DNA of 58,288 nucleotides from Chara braunii. Taxonomy: Eukaryota > Streptophyta > Charophyceae > Charales > Characeae. The stretch spans positions 16,820 to 75,107 of the forward strand of contig BFEA01000351.1 of the NCBI GenBank assembly GCA_003427395.1. Reading direction: 5' to 3'. The notes under the pieces are model-generated. The model did not search any database and was not told where the DNA came from. It was given only the letters and a program-made list of their open reading frames with translations. The translations under genes and the position numbers were made by a program. Positions 43,746-54,160 of the stretch are shown here, piece by piece (position 1 is the first letter of the stretch; every line of letters begins with the position of its first letter).

Positions 43746-44999
43746 TTAATTAACTTTCAATTTCTTCTTCTCAATCAGCTTCTTCAGTTTTTCTCTTAGT
43801 TTGGGTGCTAGAGTCATTGCTTCCTTGAAGCACAAAGTCACGTCTGTCTCTTCCAGCATCTTAGTGATTACATCAGAAATCACTGTTCCATCTTCCAGAT
43901 CACTCTTGAGAATAAACTTCCTCTTCCTTCCTTGTTCATTCTTTCTGTGTGGAAGTTCTGGTTTTGGTTCATCAAGAATATTAATCAGGGATTCCGCAGT
44001 CTTCCTTCTTTTCTTTTCTTCTATCATTTGAGGCGTCAAGCGTGCTTGAAGGTTTCTCACTTCACCAAGCACCACACTGAGTTCCATGACGAGTTCTGGA
44101 GGTAGATCACCATCAAATGTCATCATGTTGACAAAAAAACGAACCATTTCATTAGAAGGTTCTTCTACTAATTCAGAAGGGTTCTGAGAAGTAGGATTCT
44201 CTTCCAATGAGGGCTCACTTGTAGAAGCCTCATCAGACACATCCTCTGCCAATGTTAAGGACTCCAAGGATAGCTCAGTCGTGGTATAAGGGTCACTTGT
44301 TTCCTGCACTAGTTCATTAGGCAACTCATCAATGAGAAAATGAACATTCACGTTAATCTTTCTCTTATTTTCCACCTTCATCTTTTCATAATGTTTAAGA
44401 GCAAGAAGTCTCATACCTCCTGGATGTCTGGGGTCCAACTTGTTCCACGAACTGTCACAAACATGACTCATTGCATCTTTCTTTGCTACCCCACTCCTTA
44501 CATCATCATCAATAGACATGCAATAGGTGGTAGTGTGACCTCCTTCACCACAATAACAACAAACAAAGCTCTTCTTAGGACGGTCATCATACTTTCTTCT
44601 TTCTCTGTTTCCTCTGTCACCATTCTTTCCATTCCTTATGGATCTCGAAGAATCTCCCTTCTTACCATAGCCTTCATCGTCATCATCATCATCATCATCC
44701 TCTTCACTTTCAGCTTGCTTCTTTCCTTTGTCATCCACATCATGGTTTGCAGACTTTGCAGGCATAAAGTTAACCATCACCTTTTGAATAATATTTTCAG
44801 CACTCAGATTGTTCCCTCTGTTCATACCATTCTCAGTCTCCCAGTCCTTGGCCAATGTACTGATCTGATTCAGTGACCATTTCTTATGAGAGAATGTAGG
44901 TAGAGTTCTAACAATTGCAACCATTTCATTCCATCTGAGAGGATAGTGCTGAGCTTGATTGCGAACTGCCTGGCTTTCGGTGTCAGTAAAATTTGTCAA
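43746..44999 (-). CDS. gag: Gag, C-terminal part with zinc knuckle
   Basis: 417 codons. The zinc knuckle CCYCGEGGHTTTYC (C-X2-C-X4-H-X4-C) is at about 44521-44564, preceded by an aspartate run and basic residues; a long acidic Ser/Thr/Glu-rich region and a basic end (KKLIEKKKLKVN) follow. Gag packages element RNA into virus-like particles. It is shifted one frame from the N-terminal part at a run of ten A (45066-45075). Confidence 0.88.
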   Translation of the reverse strand: MTNFTDTESQAVRNQAQHYPLRWNEMVAIVRTLPTFSHKKWSLNQISTLAKDWETENGMNRGNNLSAENIIQKVMVNFMPAKSANHDVDDKGKKQAESEEDDDDDDDDEGYGKKGDSSRSIRNGKNGDRGNRERRKYDDRPKKSFVCCYCGEGGHTTTYCMSIDDDVRSGVAKKDAMSHVCDSSWNKLDPRHPGGMRLLALKHYEKMKVENKRKINVNVHFLIDELPNELVQETSDPYTTTELSLESLTLAEDVSDEASTSEPSLEENPTSQNPSELVEEPSNEMVRFFVNMMTFDGDLPPELVMELSVVLGEVRNLQARLTPQMIEEKKRRKTAESLINILDEPKPELPHRKNEQGRKRKFILKSDLEDGTVISDVITKMLEETDVTLCFKEAMTLAPKLREKLKKLIEKKKLKVN

Positions 45000-45037
45000 A
45001 AATATATGGCATCTCTGGGCTTGGTCTAGATATGAAA

Positions 45038-45499
45038 TTATTCTTGCTGTTCGGATGAAGGTCTGAAAAAAAAAACACTGAAAGTGTCATACTTAGTTTT
45101 TTTGATGTTGAGTAAATCCTTGGTTGTAGTTGGAACTGAGTCCTTTTCAAATTTCTTTTTCTTTCTCTCTTTGACCTCTTCCCATGTAGTGACACCTTCC
45201 ATCAGTTCCTGAACAGTCAATCTTGAGTCAGTATCACAGTAGGATAGGAGGTGCTTAAGTCGTTGCTTATCTGTCCAGCCATAACTGAGCCCAAATAATT
45301 CATACTCGTCCAAAAAATCATTTACTTGAGACCCTTTAAAACATGAAATTCTCTTATCTGGCCTCTTTGCTCTTGCAATGCCTGACCCTCCTTTGATTGT
45401 GTCGACTCTCTCGACCAATTCCCGTATAACCACAACCAAGGCTTCTTCATTGGTCCCTGCAGATGAGTTGGGTCTTGAACGACCTGCCATCTTGACCAT
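45038..45499 (-). CDS. gag: Gag, N-terminal part
   Basis: Starts ATG (MVKMAGRSRPNSSAG; a second ATG three codons later). FKGSQVNDFLDEYELFGL and TWEEVKERKKKKFEKD fit the retrotransposon gag capsid pattern. The frame runs into the A10 tract at 45066-45075 and ends shortly after; the third frame continues to the C-terminal part. A homopolymer indel or a programmed slip could explain this. Confidence 0.8.
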   Translation of the reverse strand: MVKMAGRSRPNSSAGTNEEALVVVIRELVERVDTIKGGSGIARAKRPDKRISCFKGSQVNDFLDEYELFGLSYGWTDKQRLKHLLSYCDTDSRLTVQELMEGVTTWEEVKERKKKKFEKDSVPTTTKDLLNIKKTKYDTFSVFFFRPSSEQQE

Positions 45500-45560
45500 A
45501 AACTTTCCCTGATATTTTGTTCTCTCTTTCTGTCACTCTTGTCCTCTCTTCCTTTCTTCT

Positions 45561-45827
45561 TCAATCTCTCACTCTTCTCGCAAAGGATACAGACTCGTTT
45601 CTCTCTTCTCTTGTTTGCTCTATCCCTTGAGAATTTTGTACATAAAGAGTATATGCAATGATAGACTGGGTAGTGATCAAGGGCAATGCAATCCTTCTCA
45701 GCCTTCCAATGTAATCTTCAATCAGCTCTCTTTCATCATCCCTACTCAATCTTCTATTATACCCTTTTACAGTACCCCGAATCATAAAATATTGAGTCAG
45801 GTCTATAATCTCATAATCAAATTGCAT
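45561..45827 (-). CDS. Module H, pre-gag ORF
   Basis: 88 codons, ending just upstream of gag. It resembles the preceding module G: DLTQYFMIRGTVKGYNRR, then a helix, LITTQSIIAYTLYV and VSFARRV. It is in the same frame as G, separated only by TAA plus one codon. The two look like a tandem duplication of one domain. No known family recognised. Confidence 0.6.
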   Translation of the reverse strand: MQFDYEIIDLTQYFMIRGTVKGYNRRLSRDDERELIEDYIGRLRRIALPLITTQSIIAYTLYVQNSQGIEQTREERNESVSFARRVRD

Positions 45828-45830
45828 TGC

Positions 45831-46121
45831 TTACGGCTCGCTGTTGATCCTTCTTGCAAAAGAGACCCGTTCCCGACAAGTGTGGTATGATACTCTCTCA
45901 GCAGTTTCCACTTTCACCACCTTTAATAAATAACTTATCTCAGTCTGGTCAGTGACAATTCTCAAGGTGGAATCTCTCATTCGGTCAAAGAAAGACTGGA
46001 AAACTCCAAGCTCATCTAGGGTAGAAAAATTTCTGTTAGAGATCCGAAGAATCCCTTCTACCTTGATTATTCTACCTTCCAACACAACACCTAGTGTCAG
46101 CTGTTCAGTCAAGTTGGGCAT
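45831..46121 (-). CDS. Module G, pre-gag ORF
   Basis: 96 codons from ATG. The pattern LTLGVVLEGRIIKVEGILR, then IVTDQTEISYLLKVVKVE and VSFARRI matches module H. It starts two bases after the end of module F. Function unknown. Confidence 0.6.
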   Translation of the reverse strand: MPNLTEQLTLGVVLEGRIIKVEGILRISNRNFSTLDELGVFQSFFDRMRDSTLRIVTDQTEISYLLKVVKVETAERVSYHTCRERVSFARRINSEP

Positions 46122-46123
46122 TG

Positions 46124-46632
46124 CTAAACATCATAAGCAATATCTGAAAGGTAGATCTCAGGTTGAACATAATCAAGGATTTCGAATCTGTATTTAAAGA
46201 TACTCAGAAGCAGGGATTTTATCATCACGGTGGAGTCTTTCTCCCTTTCTCTACCAATCTCAACAATAGCTTCCAGCAGAGGCATCCAATCTCTCATGTC
46301 TTCAAATCCCTTAGCAATTGAAAACTCAGGGAGCCTATCAAATTCCCTTACTCCCACTCCCTACGTTACTTTCCTTCTTAGCTTCTCTAGTTATTCTTTT
46401 GCCCGCTCAAGACTAACATACGCCCCTTTTAAATACTTCAAGTATTCAACTTCCTCCTCTAGACTGGCGAAGGAGTAAACCCTCACATCCAAGCTGTTAG
46501 AGTTCAGGAATTTAACCACAGGAATATGAAATACTATATGTCATTCCCCACAAATCTCATGCTTCAAAATTACGAAGGGATTATCGTGCCCTGTTACCTC
46601 ATAAAGTTTGTCCCTCACAGTAGTTATCCTAT
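46124..46632 (-). pseudogene. Module F, pre-gag region
   Basis: One frame with three stops: VRDKLYEVTGHDNPFVILKH, stop, VVKFLNSNSLDVRVYSFASL, stop, LEKLRRKVT, stop, then FDRLPEFSIAKGFEDMRDWM to SDIAYDV. Each stop is one transition away from Gln, Arg or Trp. The middle part recalls ORF B in pattern. It joins module E by a frameshift near 46630. Confidence 0.55.
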
Positions 46633-46815
46633 CTACTGAGAGTATTCTTCTTGGGCTCTCTTCACCTTCCATGCAAATTTTATCATGGCATACCAATTAT
46701 CTCTCGATAGATTGATATCAGGTAAGGGAGGAGCTGAGAGTCCATCAAAGACAGTAAATCGAGTAGATCCAGTGAAACATTTGTTATCTCTCTCAAGTCT
46801 TTCTTTCTCTTTCAA
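46633..46815 (-). CDS. Module E, second half
   Basis: 60 codons containing APPLPDINLSRDNWYAMIKF, placed and patterned like PPVPYYFTDGLYWGDLIDLA of ORF C. It continues module E after a stop-containing gap at 46816-46836. Confidence 0.55.
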   Translation of the reverse strand: MKEKERLERDNKCFTGSTRFTVFDGLSAPPLPDINLSRDNWYAMIKFAWKVKRAQEEYSQ

Positions 46816-46836
46816 TACAACCTCTTCAACAAATCC

Positions 46837-47127
46837 CTAGCATCTCCAATACACTGCATCAACACTTCTTTCTTTTGGAACAAATTTTTTTATGTCATAC
46901 ACATCCATATCCGTGAAGCAGAATATCAGTACATACAATCTTTCCTGCTCCCATCCGCTCTCGACCATCTCATATCTGACAGCGTCATATGGGAACACCT
47001 CTCTCTTACTCAGAGTATTCAATGACCTTAGGAGACACTCGACCTTCTCTTGACTTGGACCAGAACCTCTACCAAATTTCATCCTTCTCAGTCTGATTTC
47101 CTCCGCTGAAGTCTCTTTAGTTCTCAT
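46837..47127 (-). CDS. Module E, first half
   Basis: From ATG MRTKETSAEEIRLRRMKFGR. It contains LNTLSKREVFPYDAVRYEM and DMDVYDIKKFVPK, paralogous to LNLIAVRESFPYKYVKIDGF and VKDLQIYLKKG of ORF C. A homolog is kept in element 1 (14499-14787). The start overlaps the end of module D. Confidence 0.6.
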   Translation of the reverse strand: MRTKETSAEEIRLRRMKFGRGSGPSQEKVECLLRSLNTLSKREVFPYDAVRYEMVESGWEQERLYVLIFCFTDMDVYDIKKFVPKERSVDAVYWRC

Positions 47128-47620
47128 GACTATCAATTTTTTTCTCCCACGTCAGTACCATGCTGATAATTGACAACGAGTTAGTCCCATCACAATAGTT
47201 GTCTGGAATAGGAGGGATCGGAACGGCCTCATACGCTACTGGCATTACACCCCATTCCACTATCTTCTTTTGCTTGATTAAATCCGCTTTCTCATCATAG
47301 AGAGACTGGATTGCAATTCCCGATAGCCAGTTAAAGGTCTCATCTTCGTCACAGTCTCCCTTCTTGACATAAGGACGGATATCATAGATATCTCCCTCCA
47401 AGAAGCGAGCCAACACTACGCCGATGGCCGAATTGCCATAACGATAGACCCAACAATGCTCATATTGATAAAATAATATTCCTCTGATAGTCACTTTTGA
47501 GAGTTCTTTCAATGCATTCAAAGTTAGCATTCTTGATGAAGTCTCTGAGCTCTTTATTCTTTCTTTCCCTTCCCAGTGTTCCAAGGACATCATAGGCTCA
47601 TGAGGCATACCTGAGATCAA
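47117..47620 (-). CDS. Module D, first ORF after the primer site
   Basis: 167 codons. LNALKELSKVTIRGILFYQY, GDIYDIRPYVKKGDCDEDE and VPIPPIPDNYCDGTNSLSII are colinear with ORF C segments. A homolog is kept in element 1 (14914-15192). It begins about 230 bases after the primer-binding site. No known domain recognised. Confidence 0.65.
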   Translation of the reverse strand: MISGMPHEPMMSLEHWEGKERIKSSETSSRMLTLNALKELSKVTIRGILFYQYEHCWVYRYGNSAIGVVLARFLEGDIYDIRPYVKKGDCDEDETFNWLSGIAIQSLYDEKADLIKQKKIVEWGVMPVAYEAVPIPPIPDNYCDGTNSLSIISMVLTWEKKIDSHEN

Positions 47621-47852
47621 GCTTGATTCTCTTCAGTTAGTAACATCAGTCCCCTTCTCTAGTCCAGTGTGGTACCTCACACAAGGAAGATAGAACCCAG
47701 TTAGCAATTGAGATTTTCAAGAGAATAATGACTCAAGAAAGTTTGCAAAATTGATCTGAAAAATTATGAAATTCTCAGCAGTTCTCAAGGCCTTATCAAA
47801 GCTCAAAGTTGCTTGCTCACCCAAACTCGTTCCGGACATGAAAATTTTTCAT

Positions 47853-47871
47853 GTCTCCGGCAACGGCGCCA
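47853..47871 (-). other. Primer-binding site of element 2 (tRNA-Asp type)
   Basis: On the minus strand TGGCGCCGTTGCCGGAGAC, complementary to the plant tRNA-Asp(GTC) 3' end apart from one base. It is four bases from the LTR edge. The same primer is known for plant Athila-type elements. Confidence 0.9.
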
Positions 47872-48469
47872 TTTTTGTGCACTTTTTCTAGTCGGGCCAC
47901 TTCCGGCGACCAGAAAGCCAACAAGCTGTCACGCAGGGTTTTGAATTTGATTGCAATAAATAAAATAAATTAAATAAAGCAAATCCCTTCCTATTGTGTG
48001 CGTCCGGCTTCGAGCGAGACCCTTCAATTGTGGTCTTCGTCGGTCCCCGGTCTTAGGAATCTTTTATTTTTGATTCGGAACAGTGGAGAATTATGCAAAT
48101 AATATTCATGAAATACTGAAATGTCATGCATGCATCAATTATGTCAATCTGATTTTGAGAACTGTGACAGAATCATCCGCAAGAGCAATCATCAAGTCAA
48201 AATAATGCAAGAAGCAAGACCGACTAACTTGAGTAATGACAAAGTCAAATGGTTGAGAGAATAATGAGAACTCATAATAGTCTCTGAAAGTGCATATGGG
48301 AGAGAGCATGGCCAACACCAATCAAGAGTCCTCACTCGTCCCTCTGAACGTCACACTCAATTCTTCATTTTGTTGTCTGTCGTTTGGGCTTCTTGCCATG
48401 CCTCTGTACTCTCTGAGGTTGGAGCCTCTGTATGTAAAGCCACCTGAATCCTGCTAGTTCCGAACTCTT

Positions 48470-49111
48470 TCATCCAAGTTCCTTAATACGAAAGTCAATC
48501 ATGGCACAAAACTCCTCCCATAGAGTGGGGAGATATGACTTAGAGAAAATGCCCCTCCTGAGATGTGGAAACTCGGAGGGCTCAGTCACTGCCTCGTAGT
48601 CGATCACTGCCAGCGATATGTATCTCTTGGCTAGGTCTATTAGGTCACCCCAGTATAATCCGTCAGTGAAGTAGTAAGGAACCGGAGGTTTGGGGTTATC
48701 GACGAAAAGCTTACGACCAAAGCTATGGACTATGTCCGTGTTCCCCTGGAGTCTCTCAGCTTTCCATTGCACAAACCTGTCTGCTGCGACCCACACTTCA
48801 TCAGAATGAGGGTGTGCCTCTTTCCCCTTTTTCAGATATATCTGCAGATCCTTGACTGTACCTCTTGCGAATTCTGTGAGAGCGACGAAGATTGACAGGT
48901 CTTCACGCCTGAAGCCATCAATCTTGACATACTTGTAGGGGAAGCTTTCCCTGACAGCAATCAGATTAAGGGCATCAAGGACCGACTGGCCAACTGTGAT
49001 GGGGTTGATCTCTCTCATAAGTTTAGACAAATAGTTACTCCCTGATAGAGGGAGAAGAGACTGCTTTTGATTGACGAGCGTCTGCTGCTGGCCGAATTCA
49101 ACGTTGCCCAC
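48470..49111 (-). CDS. ORF C, LTR-encoded protein, intact
   Basis: 213 codons ending FRIKELG; open further upstream through VNSLVIDVC into the Ser-rich tract, so the true start is uncertain (first ATG in this stretch at 49018). Segments: LDALNLIAVRESFPYKYVKI, LSIFVALTEF, LQIYLKKGKEAHPHSDEVW, PVPYYFTDGLYWGDLIDLAK, PTLWEEFCAMIDFRIK. It is paralogous to modules D and E and has a diverged homolog in element 1. No family I know matches. It may be an exon of a longer LTR transcript. Confidence 0.75.
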   Translation of the reverse strand: MGNVEFGQQQTLVNQKQSLLPLSGSNYLSKLMREINPITVGQSVLDALNLIAVRESFPYKYVKIDGFRREDLSIFVALTEFARGTVKDLQIYLKKGKEAHPHSDEVWVAADRFVQWKAERLQGNTDIVHSFGRKLFVDNPKPPVPYYFTDGLYWGDLIDLAKRYISLAVIDYEAVTEPSEFPHLRRGIFSKSYLPTLWEEFCAMIDFRIKELG

Positions 49112-49430
49112 TAAACAAACGTCAATTACTAATGAATTGACGAGCCCCTGGATGCTTGTTTGAATGCTGCTTGGATGCCTTTGAAATGCTGCTTTTGAAC
49201 GCTGATTAACAAATGATTGATCACTGATTGATAAATGATTGATAGGTGGTTGGTCGCTGATTGATAAAACTGATTGAAGAACTGATTGAAGAACTGATTA
49301 ATGCACTGATTAAAAAACTGATTAAATAACTAATTGAAGAATTGATTTAAGAACTGATTGAAGAACTGATTAATGCACTGATTAAATAACTGATTAAAGA
49401 ACTGATTAAGAGTCACTTAACTGCTGGCTG
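49112..49430 (-). repeat. Ser/Ile-rich repeat tract upstream of ORF C (5' LTR)
   Basis: 15-bp-type units (CTGATTGAAGAA variants on plus) followed by SIQTSIQGLVNSLVIDVCLV in frame with ORF C. Counterpart of 21580-21868 with different unit number. Confidence 0.75.
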
Positions 49431-49555
49431 AATATTGTCTGAAAATTAATTGTATGTTGCTCGATCACTACCAATAGCGCTGAGCACTGCACACCGATAA
49501 CACCGTCGAGTGCTGATCAATACTGACAGCGCTGAGCACCAAGCCGTGTGACGCT

Positions 49556-49740
49556 GAGTCTGGTTTCTAGTTGTCTGAGTGTGGTTTCTGGTTATCTGAG
49601 TCTGGTTTCCGATTGTCTGAGTCCGGTTTCTGGTTATCCGAGTCTAATTTCTGGTTATCTGAGTCTAGTTTCTGGTGAGTCTGGTTTCTGGTTATCCGAG
49701 TCTGGTTTCTGGTTATCCGAGTCTGGTCAGACGCTGACTG
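49556..49740. repeat. Tandem repeat GAGTCTGGTTTCTGGTTATC (5' LTR)
   Basis: Imperfect 20-21 bp units; minus translation gives QKPDSDN repeats. One unit is shortened at about 49677. Confidence 0.85.
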
Positions 49741-49821
49741 AGTTACTGACTGAGAAAAAAATGTTGCTTGTTCAAACAACCGATAGGTCTTCCAGAGATA
49801 GTGTTCTGGGCGCTACCGAGC

Positions 49822-50079
49822 TCATGCAAGCTTCGCACCAGCCTGTTCCACACCCTCTAGCGAGTAAATAGTACTGTGCAATTTGCCATCACATCCATAA
49901 AAATAGATTACGTACTTTATATATTTTCTCTCTCCTGCCCTTCTGACTGCGAACTCCCTCTGGGTTTCTCTGTGAAATTCCATATTCTGACATGCACGAT
50001 CCTCCCAGTTTCCATGTTTTTCCAGGACAGCTGTGCTTTTCACCACGAAGATCTCCCCTTCCTTCATGACTCCTCTCAT
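49822..50079 (-). CDS. ORF B, LTR-encoded small protein
   Basis: 85 residues from ATG (MRGVMKEGEIFVVKST) to a stop after QAGAKLA. The end point matches that of the element 1 homolog (17188). The core KYIKYVIYFYGCDGKLHSTI is the best conserved part. The coding change pattern against element 1 is largely synonymous. No signal peptide or membrane segment. Function unknown. Confidence 0.72.
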   Translation of the reverse strand: MRGVMKEGEIFVVKSTAVLEKHGNWEDRACQNMEFHRETQREFAVRRAGERKYIKYVIYFYGCDGKLHSTIYSLEGVEQAGAKLA

Positions 50080-53000
50080 ATCCAGGCCGAACAACAAACT
50101 CTACGTCTAGAAACAGATAGCCACTCTCAAGCCTGAAGTAGGTGACACTAATTATAGCATTCAATAATTATTGATAGTTTTTCCGAGAGCGTTGTATACC
50201 ACCATCCCTCATAAAAGGTTGAAACATGGATTGATCGGCGAAATGACAGTCCAGCTGTTTGTAGTTCCGTTGAGGGTTCTGTGTTTTTTTTTTTTACTGA
50301 CCAGAGGCGACTAAGCTACTTCCCTTCAAAAGTAGGCATCAATGCAAGCTCGCCCCACAAAGCTGTAGACAGTACTGATCATGACCTTTTCACACGACTG
50401 TTCGAAACCTGGTAGCAACATATAAATTTTCCCTCCAGCTAGTGACCATAGAGGATCCACACAACAAACTCTAGTAACCCTTCCGTCTCATTTTGCATAA
50501 AACATGTTATAGATAGTCAGACGTGATATGCATGCAACAGGGAGCAATGCTTATTACTCAAGGTGGTGTGGTTTTGAGTATTTCACGTAGCTCTGGGGGG
50601 GGGGATTAATGCTCTAGATCTGCGGTAACTTGTACATCGTATGACATTGCTCTGAATAGCTTTTCTTACTGTCTATCGCAAGGGACGTAAGAATGTTGGC
50701 CCCTGCTCATTATGAAAACGCCAACGAGCCCCTCGGGGTTCTTTTTTTATCAGAGGTGGTGCGGGGCAACTACATGAGATGCTTTGAATATCGTTCTCCC
50801 CATGCGTAACAACAATAATCATTCATCGTTTTCGCACAGAATGCACCAAAACATGCAACCATGACCACGTCCTCCTCTTATGCACGGAGCAACAATAGCA
50901 TCATTGTTTCAGTGGTATCTCATCATAAACATCGAGGGGTCACTACTGTATGTAGCAGCTCGCGCTTGCTCACGTTGAACAAAAATGAATGCTTGGTGTT
51001 TATACAATTGTATCATCTGGGACGTTCCCCCGTTAATAACTTTTATCGAAAGCATAGTACAAAATATGACTGCAGGCCGTCCCTTCAAACTTTGCGTTGA
51101 GTGATACTCGTTAGAATTTCAGGGGGGCAAGATCATGACTGAACTCAACGCAGGCTGTCAGTAATCAAGAGAGTTAACGAGTCCCCATCAAGAAAATATT
51201 TGGCCAGAAGGTAGGCGACTCTTCTGAGAACAGACTCCTTCTTGCTCATCCCATGCAGGTAGGTGGACGAGATCAAGTTATTTTTGCTTCCAGGGCGTAG
51301 CTTTCATTTTGAATTGAATGATCTAGAGATATAGAGCCTCACTCCGCCTTAGTGGGTTATTAGGACTCATGACAAAACACCGGAGGGCTAAGCACGCTTT
51401 CAAGCCCACTTTGTATTGATCGCTCACTCAGCGAGGGGTCTACTGGAGCAAATAAATAGCGAGCAGTACATATGATGAGCAAGTGAGTGTAGCGAGAGAG
51501 AAACAAGAGAAACAGATGAAGACTAAGAGGCAAAAGATCCTTCTAAACCAAATCTTGAGTCTTATCAGTGATTGGACTCACCTTTCCCAGTTAAACCTAG
51601 TCACCCCTTACCAATTAGATCCTGACATTCCAATCACTTACCACGCGCGATTCACAGACCCAACATTCCTCTCATCAACATGCTTGTCCAAGTTGTCCTC
51701 GCAACGAGGACTTGATCACACCCGGTCTTTGGGAAAGCTAGGTACAACCGTAGCCTGACTATGCTCAATTACGGCTCCTGAAGTCATCATAGCAAGGGTC
51801 GAGATCACGCTTAGTTTAATAATCCCGAGAGCTGATATAGCCAGCGACTAAAAACGGTGAGTGTCAGGGATGCATCAATGACCTCCTCATGCCTGTTCAC
51901 CTAGCTACCCCTCTTGCGTGCATCGCGTCCCCGTGTCTCTTGCACGTTTACGCTGGCCTCTTCCAACACTACTTCACCTTTCCCGCTGATGCCGTCACCA
52001 CCCCCGCTCATTCCGTCGCTCCTCACAAGTGCATCACTCATTGACGTCGGTACACCTCCCGTCACTGGCTTCCCCTGCGTCTGTTCACCACACGGTCGAC
52101 AACGGAAATAACGCCCCACCAATCACACACCTGATAGTTCAGATCATGCAAGTTGAGCCCGCATCTACTCAGGAGCGACTACGTCAATCACGACGAGTTC
52201 ATGCACTGATGCGTGTGACCAGACCACGATGAAGATGATAAGTGAAGTAACGCACATTTCCTGGTGAGTTGTCACAAGAGTCAGCGAGAGTGGAAGAAAC
52301 GACAATACCTCGAAGCACGACTGACTTTTCCCTCGTGAGAACCTCTCTCTCTCTTTAACATAACCCGTATGCCAGACATCGGAAAGTTAACTCTAATGGG
52401 CGCTCCTACAATGACTGGGTAAAAGTATTAACAACGAGAAAAGGGAAGAACGGGTATCATCATGGGTCCTAACGAGGGCTCAAGCTTTTCCAAAGCGTCT
52501 CGCGTGCCGGCTAATAAGCAAGATTTGGTATCCACAGAGAGGCGGTACTCTGTAGTTACCTGCCGCGAGACTAATGACATTACCCTACGAAAATGTACGG
52601 CCTTGCAGAAGAGTTATGTGTGTTGCTCGTCGCTATTCGCACGCGAGCAAACAGACCTTGTAGATCTCATAGTTTTTGACGACAGCTACCCAAGAGGTAC
52701 TCGCCTCACTCTCCTCCAGTTTGATTTCCTCCTAGCTTACTCGTGCGAACCACACGTGTTACCAACTCCAGTTGCTCGAGTGCCACTCGTTTCCCACGCT
52801 CGTATCGCTGCTCTGTTCGCTCCCAACCACGTAGCTAGGCTACGTGTCTCGCCTCACTCACTTATTCTTCACGTGACTCGTGACTAGAGCACTCTCTTGA
52901 CCTGTGCATGCGCCGTGAAAAGCTCGAGCGGGACTTTCCTGTCTGATCATTCAAGGGAGGAGCAGCGATGACAGCCAGATCTTACACAGGTGAGTCTGCC

Positions 53001-53549
53001 TTAGTTGCTGCGCGCACAAGATGGGAGATGCCGCCCTCATGCTTCTCGTCCAGAGGACTAGAACAGCGCTTCTGCTGCTAGAGAGCTAAGTGCAGTTCCT
53101 CTTTGCTCAACGCTTACACTTCACTTACTGAACACTTCCCTTGTATATGTCTTTACGCCAAAGAGGGAGAACAATACACCACACTAAGACTCTCGAGATA
53201 GGTGCAAACACATTGCTTTGATCTCTCCTTTTCACGCTTTAACTTCGATCTCCCGCAATAATGCGAGAGGAACCCTCCATGGTTCAGCAGACGCTAAACA
53301 CCACACGAGAACTCGAAGGCAGCAGTTGACTTTAGTCGCACTGCGCAAGCTCATATCCCGCTCATCCACCAGGTCCCCCTTTTCACTCTGCTGCACACCC
53401 TCTGCCTTACACGCGTCCCTTGGTGCGGTCTATGCACGCATGTCCCCTCTCCTTTTCCTCCCGCATGCTGAAGTCAAAGTTTATCTCCGCACGCTGAACA
53501 CCACCTTTCCTTCTGGGTTTCTCTCTCTTTACTCCACGTGTAGCCCGCG

Positions 53550-53556
53550 TATATAT
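53550..53556 (+). promoter_or_regulatory. TATA-like motif with nearby G-box in LTR
   Basis: TATATAT at 53550-53556, 10 bases after CACGTG at 53535-53540; both are also in the 3' LTR (about 34925-34950). The order suits a plus-strand, antisense promoter. Activity is not shown. Confidence 0.25.
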
Positions 53557-53812
53557 CTCACCACCTCACTCTGCCTCACATTGTACTCGTGCCGTGCTCA
53601 GACCAAGTATCTATAACCACCACGCGCTGTCTCACATTCTCCTAGTGCTGCCTCCCCGATGGTCCAGCCTCAGTTGGCCTCATTCTGTGTCGGGCCGAAC
53701 TGGCCTCAGACCCGTCTTCCACTGGTCCAGCCAGCGGGTGGTTTCGGTGAATCTTATCCAGTCCATGCCAGGATTGGACATCCGCCTCGCGATCGCTCAT
53801 CTATGACTCCCC

Positions 53813-54160
53813 TTAAGAGTCCATCCCGTTGTGTTGTACCTCCCTGGTCGTTGTCCCAGTTGATGAGTCATCCTCATGGTAGGTGACCGTTACCTGCATG
53901 CTCGCTGTCACCCCGTCCCGCCTGCACCTTCGCTCAGCCCTGTTACGCGCCTCGGTAATCGCTGCCTGCAGCCCTTCGCCCCTCCTCATTTCCTGCTCGC
54001 TATTGCCGCACACGTTAACTCTCAACCTCACCTCCCCTTCAGGCTTACTGTAGGCCAAGATGGTCTCCATTAAAGTGCCCCTCTCGTCCTCTCTCTCCCA
54101 CATCCAGGAATATTTCATATGTCTTGGTCTGTAACCACGCAGGCAATTCCGGTCCGCCAT
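53813..54160 (-). CDS. ORF A, LTR-encoded protein, intact
   Basis: 115 residues from ATG: MADRNCLRGYRPRHMKYSWM, WERED, METILAYSKPEGEVRLRVNV, GLQAAITEARNRAERRCRRD, then VTVTYHEDD. Element 1 has the same order, including the start, with about 12 synonymous changes among the 16 or so identical codons I compared. The alternation of strands and one long basic helix suggests a compact alpha/beta domain, possibly binding nucleic acid. This is inference; no family recognised. Confidence 0.78.
   Translation of the reverse strand: MADRNCLRGYRPRHMKYSWMWEREDERGTLMETILAYSKPEGEVRLRVNVCGNSEQEMRRGEGLQAAITEARNRAERRCRRDGVTASMQVTVTYHEDDSSTGTTTREVQHNGMDS

Noticed and set aside
52462-52887. Plus-strand ORF shared by both LTRs
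   Set aside because: Shared only because the LTRs are near-identical; no counterpart was found in the diverged element 1, unlike ORFs A to C.
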